From Deltaproteobacteria bacterium (GTDB lineage: Bacteria; Desulfobacterota; DSM-4660; Desulfatiglandales; Desulfatiglandaceae), in the NCBI GenBank assembly GCA_029932035.1, contig JAOZQV010000089.1, positions 1 through 11,463 on the forward strand: a stretch of DNA of 11,463 bases, given 5' to 3'. The stretch's first letter is position 1. Every line of letters starts with the position of its first letter. Made by a program: the position numbers and the translations under genes. The notes beneath the pieces are model-generated. The model saw only the letters and a program-made list of their open reading frames with translations, did not search any database and had not been told where the DNA came from. Positions 1 to 6,851 of this stretch are shown here, one piece after another.

Positions 1-180
1 ATCTTCCCAAGAAAGTTTATTGTCGTCTTTCTTCCGAAGAAGCAGTCCCCTGTCTATTTCTTCGAGCAAAAGGGCATTGTTAAGCCCATATTTTTGAAGG
101 AGTGCCTTGGGTATGCGAACTCCTTTTGAATTTCCAATAGGGACCAGCTTAATATCCCTTGTACGTATTTGTTTTTCCAT
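1..180 (-). CDS. MazE/AbrB-type antitoxin, partial (C-terminus off window)
   Basis: The first 60 residues are visible; the gene continues past the left edge. It opens with a short basic stretch followed by LVPIGNSKGVRIPKALLQ, the hallmark of the swapped-hairpin (SpoVT/AbrB-like) DNA-binding domain of MazE antitoxins. In this family the domain binds the gene's own promoter and the C-terminus wraps and inhibits an mRNA-cleaving toxin (MazF/PemK type). The visible tail is charged (RKKDDNKLSWED), as expected for the linker to the toxin-binding part. The ATG at 178-180 is supported by an AAGGAG ribosome binding site about 8 bases upstream and by a good promoter at 222-250. A toxin partner would lie just off the left edge. 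Family identity is secure from the motif. Whether a functional toxin exists cannot be seen. Confidence 0.85.
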   Translation of the reverse strand, partial: MEKQIRTRDIKLVPIGNSKGVRIPKALLQKYGLNNALLLEEIDRGLLLRKKDDNKLSWED

Positions 181-221
181 GGGTATTGCTCCTTAACTTT
201 CAGTAAAATTATTTTGTAACT

Positions 222-250
222 ATTGTAATTACATTTATCTATAAAGTCAA
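222..250 (-). promoter_or_regulatory. sigma70-type promoter of the MazE-like gene
   Basis: Read on the minus strand, a TTGACT -35 box (245-250) and a TACAAT -10 box (222-227) are separated by exactly 17 bases. Each box matches the consensus at five of six positions. The promoter points at the antitoxin start at 180. Confidence 0.75.
224..233. promoter_or_regulatory. palindrome over the -10 box, candidate antitoxin operator
   Basis: TGTAATTACA is a perfect 10-bp palindrome that overlaps the -10 box of the MazE-like promoter. MazE-type antitoxins usually repress their own promoter by binding a short palindrome at this position, so autoregulation is the natural reading. The binding itself is inferred. 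Confidence 0.5.
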
Positions 251-266
251 GCTTAGAATCAAATTA

Positions 267-554
267 TTGGCAGGTGCTGGCGAAAACCCCAAAGTTGTTT
301 TTGTGCAGGCCCTAAGTCGAAGCGAGAGTAACACCGTCCCTGCAGGATCAATTACACCAATGGAGGACATCCCTCATAATACACCAGCGGGAGGTGTTCT
401 GAAATCGGGGCTTTCCGAGGATCCAATGGAAGATAAGGCCCGGCAATACTCCCCGAAAAAAAGCCCGGCCATTATTTCGGGGAAGGGCGCCGAGCGCCAC
501 CCAGAGAGGCAGATTGTTGGAACTGCTTTTAGATGTCATATCATTGAAGCACTT
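267..554. other. hairpin-rich stretch without a convincing gene
   Basis: About 290 bp between the antitoxin promoter and the HicB remnant. The plus strand is open from 267 to 590 (107 codons), but the first codon is a TTG with no ribosome binding site and the protein resembles no family I know, so I do not call it a gene. The stretch has several short inverted repeats: GAGG/CCTC at 363-375, ACACC/GGTGT at 381-397, CCCCGAAA/TTTCGGGG at 451-482 and GGCGC/GCGCC at 486-498. CCAATGGA followed by RGA occurs twice, near 357 and 423. It could be a decayed mobile element, a miniature repeat, or a structured RNA. I cannot decide among these. Confidence 0.4.
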
Positions 555-734
555 TCATCTGGTCAGTCTTGCACTGATAAGCCGGTTTAGACTTACGCCC
601 TCCGCAACAACCCCGCGGATACCTTTCAGTGCCGCTTCCGGCGTTCCAGCCAGCCGACTCAAACCCGGGAACTCCGCGCAAAGGCCCAAATACTCGTCGT
701 CTTTATCTGACCATATTACTCGTTCATCGTATCT
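555..734 (-). pseudogene. HicB-family antitoxin remnant (no start, internal deletion)
   Basis: A 59-codon open stretch reads from just after a stop at 735-737 to TGA at 555-557. Its first part, WSDKDDEYLGLCAEFPGLS followed by TPEAALKGIR, is the partial RNase H-like fold of HicB antitoxins. Its end, GVSLNRLISARL, is the ribbon-helix-helix DNA-binding segment found at the C-terminus of longer HicB proteins. In intact relatives, as I recall them, about 45 residues separate these parts; here VVAE runs straight into GVSLN. There is no ATG, GTG or TTG start with a ribosome binding site, and the 5' end overlaps the thioesterase gene by 19 bases. No HicA-like toxin is visible. I read this as a fragment left after both a 5' truncation and an in-frame internal deletion. 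A short expressed protein is unlikely. Confidence 0.75.
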
Positions 735-1141
735 TTAAACACTGCCAAGATGTCTTCAGGGATATCGATCGCACGGAAATTATTAGGATCTGAAACGTCC
801 AAGCAGATTCGTTTTTCATATCCGTCAACCAGGAGGGTGTCAGTTGGGGATTCACGTATGGCATGCTTCAAGACAACGGTTTTATCTGCCAGGACGTCCA
901 TGTGGGTTGTGATGCTGATCTTCTGATGATATCTGCCTGTCTTGTGATAACTGCACGAGGTTTTGACGAGACCAAAAAGGATATGCCTCTCATTCCAGAG
1001 ATCCCCAAGGTTCAAACCGATTGCCTCGAAAAAGAGATGGCCAGATGCATCTATCCATTCGTAGTATCGGGGGTAAAACACGATCCCGAGGGAATCAAGA
1101 TCACCCCACATAATTCTGCGTTCAACAACATTCTTCTTCAT
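716..1141 (-). CDS. acyl-CoA thioesterase, hotdog fold (4HBT/YbgC-like)
   Basis: A 141-residue protein, the normal length for a single-hotdog thioesterase of the 4-hydroxybenzoyl-CoA thioesterase superfamily. These enzymes hydrolyse acyl-CoA thioesters in the cytoplasm. The signature lies at residues 12-31: WGDLDSLGIVFYPRYYEWID, with Asp16 at the position of the catalytic acid and the G-V/I-V-F/Y-Y-P stretch opening the central helix. The substrate cannot be told from sequence; the FYPRYYEW variant resembles 4-hydroxybenzoyl-CoA-type members more than YbgC itself. The ATG is preceded by AAGGTG (1147-1152) at good spacing. The stop lies inside the HicB remnant, so the last few residues (roughly KDTMNE) may derive from the fusion point. 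It is transcribed alone, divergently from the next gene. Confidence 0.85.
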   Translation of the reverse strand: MKKNVVERRIMWGDLDSLGIVFYPRYYEWIDASGHLFFEAIGLNLGDLWNERHILFGLVKTSCSYHKTGRYHQKISITTHMDVLADKTVVLKHAIRESPTDTLLVDGYEKRICLDVSDPNNFRAIDIPEDILAVFKDTMNE

Positions 1142-1191
1142 ATCTTCACCTTACCTAACCTGGATAAACTGGACAAGTGCCTTCTCTTATT

Positions 1192-1221
1192 ATTAATGTG
1201 CAATAAAATCCCAAAAGTCAA
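1192..1221 (-). promoter_or_regulatory. possible promoter of the thioesterase gene
   Basis: On the minus strand TTGACT (1216-1221) is followed after 18 bases by ATTAAT (1192-1197). The -35 box is good and the -10 box is weak. The location, 50 bp upstream of the thioesterase start, is sensible. Confidence 0.35.
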
Positions 1222-1245
1222 GCGCTGAGACATCCAACCATATCC

Positions 1246-1275
1246 TTGACAATCTATCGATACCTTTTCTAAAAT
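1246..1275 (+). promoter_or_regulatory. sigma70-type promoter for the secreted-protein/recN cluster
   Basis: A consensus TTGACA (1246-1251) and TAAAAT (1270-1275) are spaced by 18 bases. Transcription would begin near 1282. This rules out the ATG at 1274 as a start and favours the downstream start at 1397. I looked for an SOS (LexA) box here and in front of recN and saw none of the familiar forms. Confidence 0.65.
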
Positions 1276-1396
1276 GCATAGCCTTGACTTACGACAGTTT
1301 CCGAATTTGCTGAAATACTTGATGCTAATCGATATACAGCGATTTGAGATGAATCAATTTACAGGAGTAACATTTAAATTGGGCAGACATTTCCAC

Positions 1397-1750
1397 ATGA
1401 AACAGTTAGTTCACGCTTATGTTCTATTCGTATTTTTTTCCCTGCAGGCTCTTTCTGTCTGTCTTGCAGAAACCCCGGGGGACCAGACAATAGTGTCCGA
1501 AACAATCACCATCGAGAGCAAGGGCGATGGCGGAATTATCATCGCCGAACGACGGTATGCGGTAATGGAATCGACCACTATTCTGGACGTGTCTGGAAAA
1601 GCGATCTCCCTGTGTGACCTGCAGGTACCTTCCGAAGCAGTGATAGAATACCGATTGAGAAAAGATCAGGACCCGGTCTGTATCAAAATTGAAAACAAGC
1701 GGCTTCTCGAGGGAGCAACCAGCCTTGTGATTGTTGGTGACCCGGGCTGA
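1397..1750 (+). CDS. small secreted protein of unknown function
   Basis: 117 residues from the chosen start. The first ~25 residues form a typical Sec signal peptide: a short basic start (MKQLVH), a hydrophobic core (AYVLFVFFSLQAL), and a likely cleavage after VCLA before ETPG. The Cys is not in a proper lipobox, so a soluble periplasmic protein of about 93 residues is more likely than a lipoprotein. The mature part looks like an all-beta domain with alternating hydrophobic residues and two Cys. I recognise no family. The frame is open further upstream, but the ATG at 1274 lies before the predicted transcription start and the other ATGs (1322, 1349) would bury the signal peptide. The ribosome binding site at 1397 is weak. 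It lies 66 bp upstream of recN on the same strand and probably shares its transcript. Confidence 0.7.
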   Translation: MKQLVHAYVLFVFFSLQALSVCLAETPGDQTIVSETITIESKGDGGIIIAERRYAVMESTTILDVSGKAISLCDLQVPSEAVIEYRLRKDQDPVCIKIENKRLLEGATSLVIVGDPG

Positions 1751-1816
1751 TAGGGGATATCCCTGGCCATAAGTTTATGGCAGAGTACAATCCTTAAACA
1801 CTCAACCTGAGGTGTT

Positions 1817-3514
1817 ATGCTTTTCCAGCTAAACATCACCGATTTTGCCATCATCAAACATCTCGATCTCTCCCTAAGAGAGGGGCTAAACACCGTATCC
1901 GGTGAAACAGGCGCAGGAAAATCGATCATTATCAATGCCATTAATTTGATTCTCGGGGGGAGGTCATCGGCGGATCTTATCAGGACAGGATGTGACGAGG
2001 CCATAGTTGAGGGACTTTTTGTCTTTCCCGATAACTCTCCAGGTTTGAATAAGATGTTGGGAGAGGAGGGCATATCCTTTGACAATGAGCTTTTGATAAA
2101 GAGGGTCATATCTCGTGAAGGCCGCAACAAGGTCTTTATTAATGGCTCTTTAGCCACCCTCCAGATATTATCTCGCTTGGGCCCGAGGCTGATCAGCATT
2201 TCGGGTCAGTATGAGCATCAACTCCTCCTGAGACCGGATAATCATCTGTACCTTTTAGATGATTTCAGTGGGCTCGAAGATGAGCGGGTTGGCCTGGCCA
2301 GGCTATTTGACAGATATCAGTCTTTGAAAGAGGGACTCAGGGCCATAGAAAAGGAGATTGTGGAGCAAAGAGAAAGGGGGGAACTGGTCCGGTTCCAGAT
2401 CCAGGAAATTGAGACAGCCAACCCTGTTCCAGGTGAAGATGAACTCTTGGCAGATGAAAAGAGCCGTCTCCAGCATGCGGAGGAACTCTTAGAGATTGTA
2501 TCAGGCGGATACCAAACCCTGTACGAGAAGGACGATTCCGTGCTTGCATCCGTTGCCCGCTGCACAAAGGCGATGGATAAGGGGGCTGGAATAGATCGGG
2601 AACTGGCTCCCATAAAGGATTCTTTATCTGAAATCGCAGTTGGCATAGAGGATGCCTCTTTCGCGCTGAGAGATTTTAAAAAGGGGATACAGATTGATCC
2701 TCAAAGACTGGAAGAGGTTGTGGAAAGGCTTGAAGTCTTAAGAAGGCTCAAACGAAAATATGGCGCAGCACTTGAAGATGTCCTGCAATTCAGAGATGAA
2801 TTGGCATCAAAGATGTTTGACCTGGAAGAAAACAGGGTAAACCGGGCCGAGCTGGCAAAGGAATTACAGGAGGCTCAGGTGGAACTGATGCAAGAGGCCG
2901 GGATTCTGTCGCAAAAAAGAAGAAAAGGGGCTGATGCTTTTAAGGAGGCAGTGGAAAAGGAACTTCACCAGCTCCATATGAAGGAAACCGAGTTCGAGGT
3001 GAGATTCGAAGATCAGTCTGATGCGGGGGAAGACGGGGCAGAAGGGGGTATAGGGAATATGCGGCCCGATGGTCTCGACCGTGTTGAATTCATGATTTCT
3101 CCAAACCCGGGTGAGGAGTTAAGAGCCCTCTCAAAAATAGCGTCAGGGGGAGAACTCTCGAGAATTATGTTAGCGATAAAGACGATCCTCTCAAGGACTG
3201 CCTCTGTGGAAACTGTTATTTTTGACGAAGTCGATTCCGGTGTGAGCGGGGCCACGGCTGAGGTGGTGGGAGAAAAAATCTCTTCTCTCGCTGCCTATCA
3301 TCAGATCGTGTGCATCACCCACCTCCCTCAGATCGCCTGCCAGGGAGAGACCCATTTTTTGGTCAAAAAAGAGATCGCCGACGGCCGAACCGAGGCCACC
3401 ATTGCCGAGCTGAGTCCTGAAGAGAGGGTTCAGGAAATTGCGAGACTTTTAGGCGGACGTGAAATTACCCCACGGGCAGTTGCCCATGCCAGGGAAATGT
3501 TGCGGAGAAATTAG
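1817..3514 (+). CDS. recN: DNA repair protein RecN
   Basis: A 565-residue SMC-like ATPase that acts in the cytoplasm on DNA double-strand breaks, holding ends and promoting RecA-dependent repair. The N-terminal half-nucleotide-binding domain has the Walker A motif GETGAGKS at residues 29-36. A central coiled-coil region of roughly 150-370 is rich in Glu, Lys, Leu and Arg. The C-terminal half has the ABC signature SGGELSR at 443-449, Walker B VIFDEVDSG at 467-475 and the switch histidine CITH at 499-502. The order and length match E. coli RecN (553 residues), and all ATPase residues are present. The start is supported by GAGGT just upstream. In many bacteria recN is SOS-induced, but I see no recognisable LexA site. 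The next gene begins 9 bp after the stop. Confidence 0.97.
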   Translation: MLFQLNITDFAIIKHLDLSLREGLNTVSGETGAGKSIIINAINLILGGRSSADLIRTGCDEAIVEGLFVFPDNSPGLNKMLGEEGISFDNELLIKRVISREGRNKVFINGSLATLQILSRLGPRLISISGQYEHQLLLRPDNHLYLLDDFSGLEDERVGLARLFDRYQSLKEGLRAIEKEIVEQRERGELVRFQIQEIETANPVPGEDELLADEKSRLQHAEELLEIVSGGYQTLYEKDDSVLASVARCTKAMDKGAGIDRELAPIKDSLSEIAVGIEDASFALRDFKKGIQIDPQRLEEVVERLEVLRRLKRKYGAALEDVLQFRDELASKMFDLEENRVNRAELAKELQEAQVELMQEAGILSQKRRKGADAFKEAVEKELHQLHMKETEFEVRFEDQSDAGEDGAEGGIGNMRPDGLDRVEFMISPNPGEELRALSKIASGGELSRIMLAIKTILSRTASVETVIFDEVDSGVSGATAEVVGEKISSLAAYHQIVCITHLPQIACQGETHFLVKKEIADGRTEATIAELSPEERVQEIARLLGGREITPRAVAHAREMLRRN

Positions 3515-3523
3515 GGATATAGC

Positions 3524-4489
<966 letters not shown>

Positions 4490-4515
4490 ACCTTGACCCT
4501 GCAGGTTGCGATTCG

Positions 4516-4965
4516 TTAGCCCTTACTTTTCTTGCCAATAAGTAGATTCATAACCCTCTTCCAGCGCTTAATCTTGGCCAGGGTATGTTCCAGAACCTCT
4601 TCAAGCTCTTTTTGTTTGAGTGGCTTTAGCAAAAAATCGCTTGCACCTCCATCAAGGGCCTCAATTAGATTGTCTAACTCATCGGAAATTGTTATAATAA
4701 TCACCTGAACACGATTGCCATACCTCGCCTTTATCTCATGCAAAAGCTCTATGCCATTCATTTTCGGCATTACGAGATCCGTGATAACAATCACGAAATT
4801 CCTTTTTTCTAATGCATCCAGGGCATCCCTTGCAGAGTAAACAGATTCCAGTTCCCAGTTCTTTAGATAATGACTAACTATCTTATGCGCTATGGGATCG
4901 TCATCAACAAAGAGGATTGGTGCTTGAGGGTTTCGTATCTTTGATTTGCCTGATTTTGTTGCCAT
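4516..4965 (-). CDS. stand-alone receiver-domain response regulator
   Basis: 149 residues, consisting of one CheY-like receiver domain with short basic tails at both ends and no output domain. The phosphorylation pocket is complete: acidic residues Asp21-Asp23 in LFVDDDP, phospho-acceptor Asp63 in ITDLVMPKMNG, the conserved Thr92 and Lys114 in FLLKPL. The final ~20 residues (KRWKRVMNLLIGKKSKG) are strongly basic. No histidine kinase lies nearby, so this is an orphan regulator whose partner is elsewhere. It may act by protein-protein contact or as a phosphorelay intermediate. It converges on the P1 peptidase gene with 26 bp between stops and no obvious terminator hairpin. The ribosome binding site is weak. 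Confidence 0.92.
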   Translation of the reverse strand: MATKSGKSKIRNPQAPILFVDDDPIAHKIVSHYLKNWELESVYSARDALDALEKRNFVIVITDLVMPKMNGIELLHEIKARYGNRVQVIIITISDELDNLIEALDGGASDFLLKPLKQKELEEVLEHTLAKIKRWKRVMNLLIGKKSKG

Positions 4966-5177
4966 TTTACCAGCGCACTGCTAAGTTAATCGGTCATAAA
5001 ACGTACAGCCAGATCAATACAGATAGTGAAACAAGATGGATAACAGAGACTAAATTGTCCAGGCTTTTTGAATTATATGTTATTTTATCTTAATCAAAAA
5101 GAAAAATCAAGAAGAATTTTGATCCTGGCAGGGTTCCCATTTTTGCGCCTGCTGGAAAAGGGGAAGTGGCTAAGGAT

Positions 5178-5207
5178 TTGACAATTATCATTTGTCTGAG
5201 ATATTCT
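5178..5207 (+). promoter_or_regulatory. probable sigma70-type promoter of dnaJ
   Basis: A perfect TTGACA (5178-5183) is followed by 18 bases and TATTCT (5202-5207), four of six matches to the -10 consensus. Transcription would begin near 5214 and give a leader of about 90 bases before the dnaJ ATG. Confidence 0.55.
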
Positions 5208-5242
5208 CCGTTAAGTGTTTAAATTGGGGATTCAAAAATTCA

Positions 5243-5302
5243 GGAATTAAAGCTATGTATTTAAATTTAACAATTCCGGCTTATCCGGGTTAGGCGGTGC
5301 CT
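5243..5302 (+). promoter_or_regulatory. dnaJ leader with short hairpins around the ribosome binding site
   Basis: Three short inverted repeats lie in the predicted 5' untranslated region: GGAATT/AATTCC (5243-5248 with 5272-5277), CCGG/CCGG (5276-5279 with 5285-5288) and AGGC/GCCT (5292-5295 with 5299-5302). The last holds part of the AGGCGG ribosome binding site in its stem. The first two share two bases, so they are alternatives. A temperature-sensitive fold is conceivable for a chaperone gene, but the stems are short and this is inference only. Confidence 0.3.
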
Positions 5303-5305
5303 TTT

Positions 5306-6439
5306 ATGTCTGGCGATTTTTACGGAATTTTAGGTGTTTCTAAAGACGCTCCTCAAGAAAAGATAAAAAAAGCATATCGCAAACTAGCCAGAAAATGGCA
5401 TCCTGATATCAATCCGGGGAACAAGGGTGCAGAGCAGAAATTCAAGGAGATTTCCCAGGCCTACGACTGTCTCGGCAACCAGGAAAAGCGGAAATTGTAT
5501 GACGAATTCGGGGAAGAAGGTCTCCATACAGGGTTTGACCCTGAAAAAGCGAGGCAATATTCTGAAAGGAGTTCTTTTCAGCAAACCGGCAGACCCCATG
5601 AAGGAGAAGGATTCGGCCGATATCAGAGTTATGAGGATATCTTCGGGGACCTTTTTGGGGCCGGTATGGGACGAGATGATTTCAGCGCCTCGGTGGCGGG
5701 GAGAGGGAGGGATGTCCAACATGATATGGCCATTGATCTCGTCTCTGCCCTGAGAGGTTTTGAAACTGAGCTGGCCATGCAAAAGGTAAAGGTCTGTCCA
5801 GGATGCCAGGGCGCCGGAACCGATCCAAATTCCGCCATAGTCCCCTGCCCCCACTGCGGAGGTTCCGGCCGGCAGGATGTGGCAGAAGGTCCCATGCACT
5901 TTACTAAACCCTGCCCTTACTGTCACGGTCACGGTCAAACAGGGAAGTCCTGCTCTCAGTGCGGGGGGAGCGGTCAGATTCTCGGTACGGAAAAAATCAG
6001 GGTGACCATCCCGCAAGGTGTCAGGGAGGGCTCCAAGGTCCGTGTGGCAGGCAAAGGCGAGCCGGGCCTGAATGGTGGCAAGCCGGGGGATCTTTACCTG
6101 ATAATTCACCTGAAACCACATCCCTTCCTCAAGAGAGAGGGGGATGACCTTCTCATGGAAATGCCGGTGACCGTCGGGGAGGCAATTGCCGGCGGGACCA
6201 TCAATATCCCTACCATTGATGGGCAGGTTAAGGTGAAGGTGCCGCCGGGCAGCCAGAGCGGTCAGACCCTCAGACTGAAAGGGAAAGGGGCAACCAATGT
6301 CAAGACGAAACAGCGGGGAAACCTTATGATCAAACTGGTCATTAAGGTACCCATGACGGATGACAAAGAGATCCTGGATATGGTCAAAAAGATGGATGGG
6401 CTCTATGAAAAGGATGTGAGAAGCGGTATCAGGATTTGA
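5306..6439 (+). CDS. dnaJ: DnaJ-type co-chaperone (type I Hsp40)
   Basis: 377 residues with all four type I Hsp40 regions. The J domain (about 4-67) carries the HPD motif at 32-34 that triggers DnaK ATP hydrolysis. A Gly/Phe-rich linker (about 68-135) contains GRYQSYEDIFGDLFGAG. The zinc-binding region (164-223) has four intact repeats: CPGCQGAG, CPHCGGSG, CPYCHGHG and CSQCGGSG. The C-terminal client-binding domains follow. It acts in the cytoplasm with DnaK and GrpE, neither of which is in the window, so this may be a second DnaJ paralogue rather than the main one. I chose ATG 5306 over the in-frame GTG at 5297: AGGCGG (5292-5297) is spaced 8 bases from the ATG, whereas the GTG starts at the last base of this motif. 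Its last 11 bases overlap the convergent MerR-like gene. Confidence 0.95.
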   Translation: MSGDFYGILGVSKDAPQEKIKKAYRKLARKWHPDINPGNKGAEQKFKEISQAYDCLGNQEKRKLYDEFGEEGLHTGFDPEKARQYSERSSFQQTGRPHEGEGFGRYQSYEDIFGDLFGAGMGRDDFSASVAGRGRDVQHDMAIDLVSALRGFETELAMQKVKVCPGCQGAGTDPNSAIVPCPHCGGSGRQDVAEGPMHFTKPCPYCHGHGQTGKSCSQCGGSGQILGTEKIRVTIPQGVREGSKVRVAGKGEPGLNGGKPGDLYLIIHLKPHPFLKREGDDLLMEMPVTVGEAIAGGTINIPTIDGQVKVKVPPGSQSGQTLRLKGKGATNVKTKQRGNLMIKLVIKVPMTDDKEILDMVKKMDGLYEKDVRSGIRI

Positions 6440-6752
6440 GGTTTCTCTTCAAGGTTTTCTGCATTTGCTTGGCAAGGTCCTCTAAAATGGCGTCAAATTG
6501 TCTCCTCATATCAATCATATTCTTTCTCATTTGAAGGATGACTTCAACACCCGACAGGTTTACCTCCATATCCTCCATGAGAATTTTTGCAACCCGGAGT
6601 TTTTCCAGTTCGTTAGCATGAAAAAGTCTGGTTGAAAGGCCCTCGTCGCAAGCAGGGCATACGATCTCCTCTTCCTCCAAATGCCTGAGAAAGCTCTCTT
6701 CAATCTGGTAAAACTCCAATACCTCAATTACTGTCCATAATTCTTTTGCCAT
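6429..6752 (-). CDS. CbpM-like chaperone modulator, MerR-type domain
   Basis: 107 residues. The N-terminal half (about 6-60: WTVIEVLEFYQIEESFLRHL followed by EEEIVCP, then LFHANELEKLRVAKIL) resembles the MerR-like helix-turn-helix of HspR and of CbpM, the small protein that binds the J domain of CbpA and inhibits it. The second half (NLSGVEVILQMRKNMIDMRRQFD onward) is a coiled coil, as in CbpM. A single CxxC (Cys32, Cys35) is present where CbpM usually has none that I recall. Location next to a DnaJ gene supports the role, but the gene is convergent with dnaJ and overlaps its end, instead of following it in the usual co-directional order. It could instead be a DNA-binding repressor of the HspR kind. 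An AAAGG ribosome binding site precedes the ATG. Confidence 0.8.
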   Translation of the reverse strand: MAKELWTVIEVLEFYQIEESFLRHLEEEEIVCPACDEGLSTRLFHANELEKLRVAKILMEDMEVNLSGVEVILQMRKNMIDMRRQFDAILEDLAKQMQKTLKRNLKS

Positions 6753-6851
6753 CTGTTCTGCCTTTCAAATAAGGTAGGCGTTCATGGGTTGCCTTTTACC
6801 ACACCAGACAGGCTTTTACAACCGGTGCTCCTGAAAACATATAGCCCTTTA

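Larger units (their letters stand above)
4966..5305. other. 340-bp intergenic region between divergent regulator and dnaJ
   Basis: This AT-rich spacer must carry the promoters of two divergent genes. On the plus strand it holds the promoter at 5178-5207 and the dnaJ leader. On the minus strand a perfect TATAAT is present (5072-5077), but no -35 box sits at the right distance. I see no short gene. No CIRCE element or sigma32-type heat-shock promoter was recognised. Confidence 0.5.

Noticed and set aside
267..590. 107-codon open frame on the plus strand
   Set aside because: It starts at a TTG with no ribosome binding site, its product resembles no family I know, and its end runs antisense across the HicB remnant.
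863..1228. 121-codon plus-strand frame
   Set aside because: It is antisense to the thioesterase, whose hotdog signature is clear, and has no supporting start.
1142..1816. SOS (LexA) box upstream of recN
   Set aside because: I looked for E. coli-type CTGT-N8-ACAG and other familiar forms and found none. A lineage-specific box cannot be ruled out by eye.
1666..2199. 177-codon minus-strand frame
   Set aside because: It lies opposite the start of recN, including the Walker A region, and its composition is that of a complementary-strand shadow.
4490..4515. terminator between the convergent peptidase and response-regulator genes
   Set aside because: The only symmetry is CCTGCAGG (4498-4505), too short for a hairpin and without a T-run.
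5384..6121. 245-codon minus-strand frame
   Set aside because: It is antisense to the J domain and zinc region of dnaJ; the length reflects codon structure on the other strand, with no family resemblance.
6770..6840. terminator or promoter between the SH3 lipoprotein and the CbpM-like gene
   Set aside because: The GGTTG...CAACC pairing has a long loop and a bulge and no T-run; TTGTAA-N17-TAAAAG is too weak a promoter match to list.
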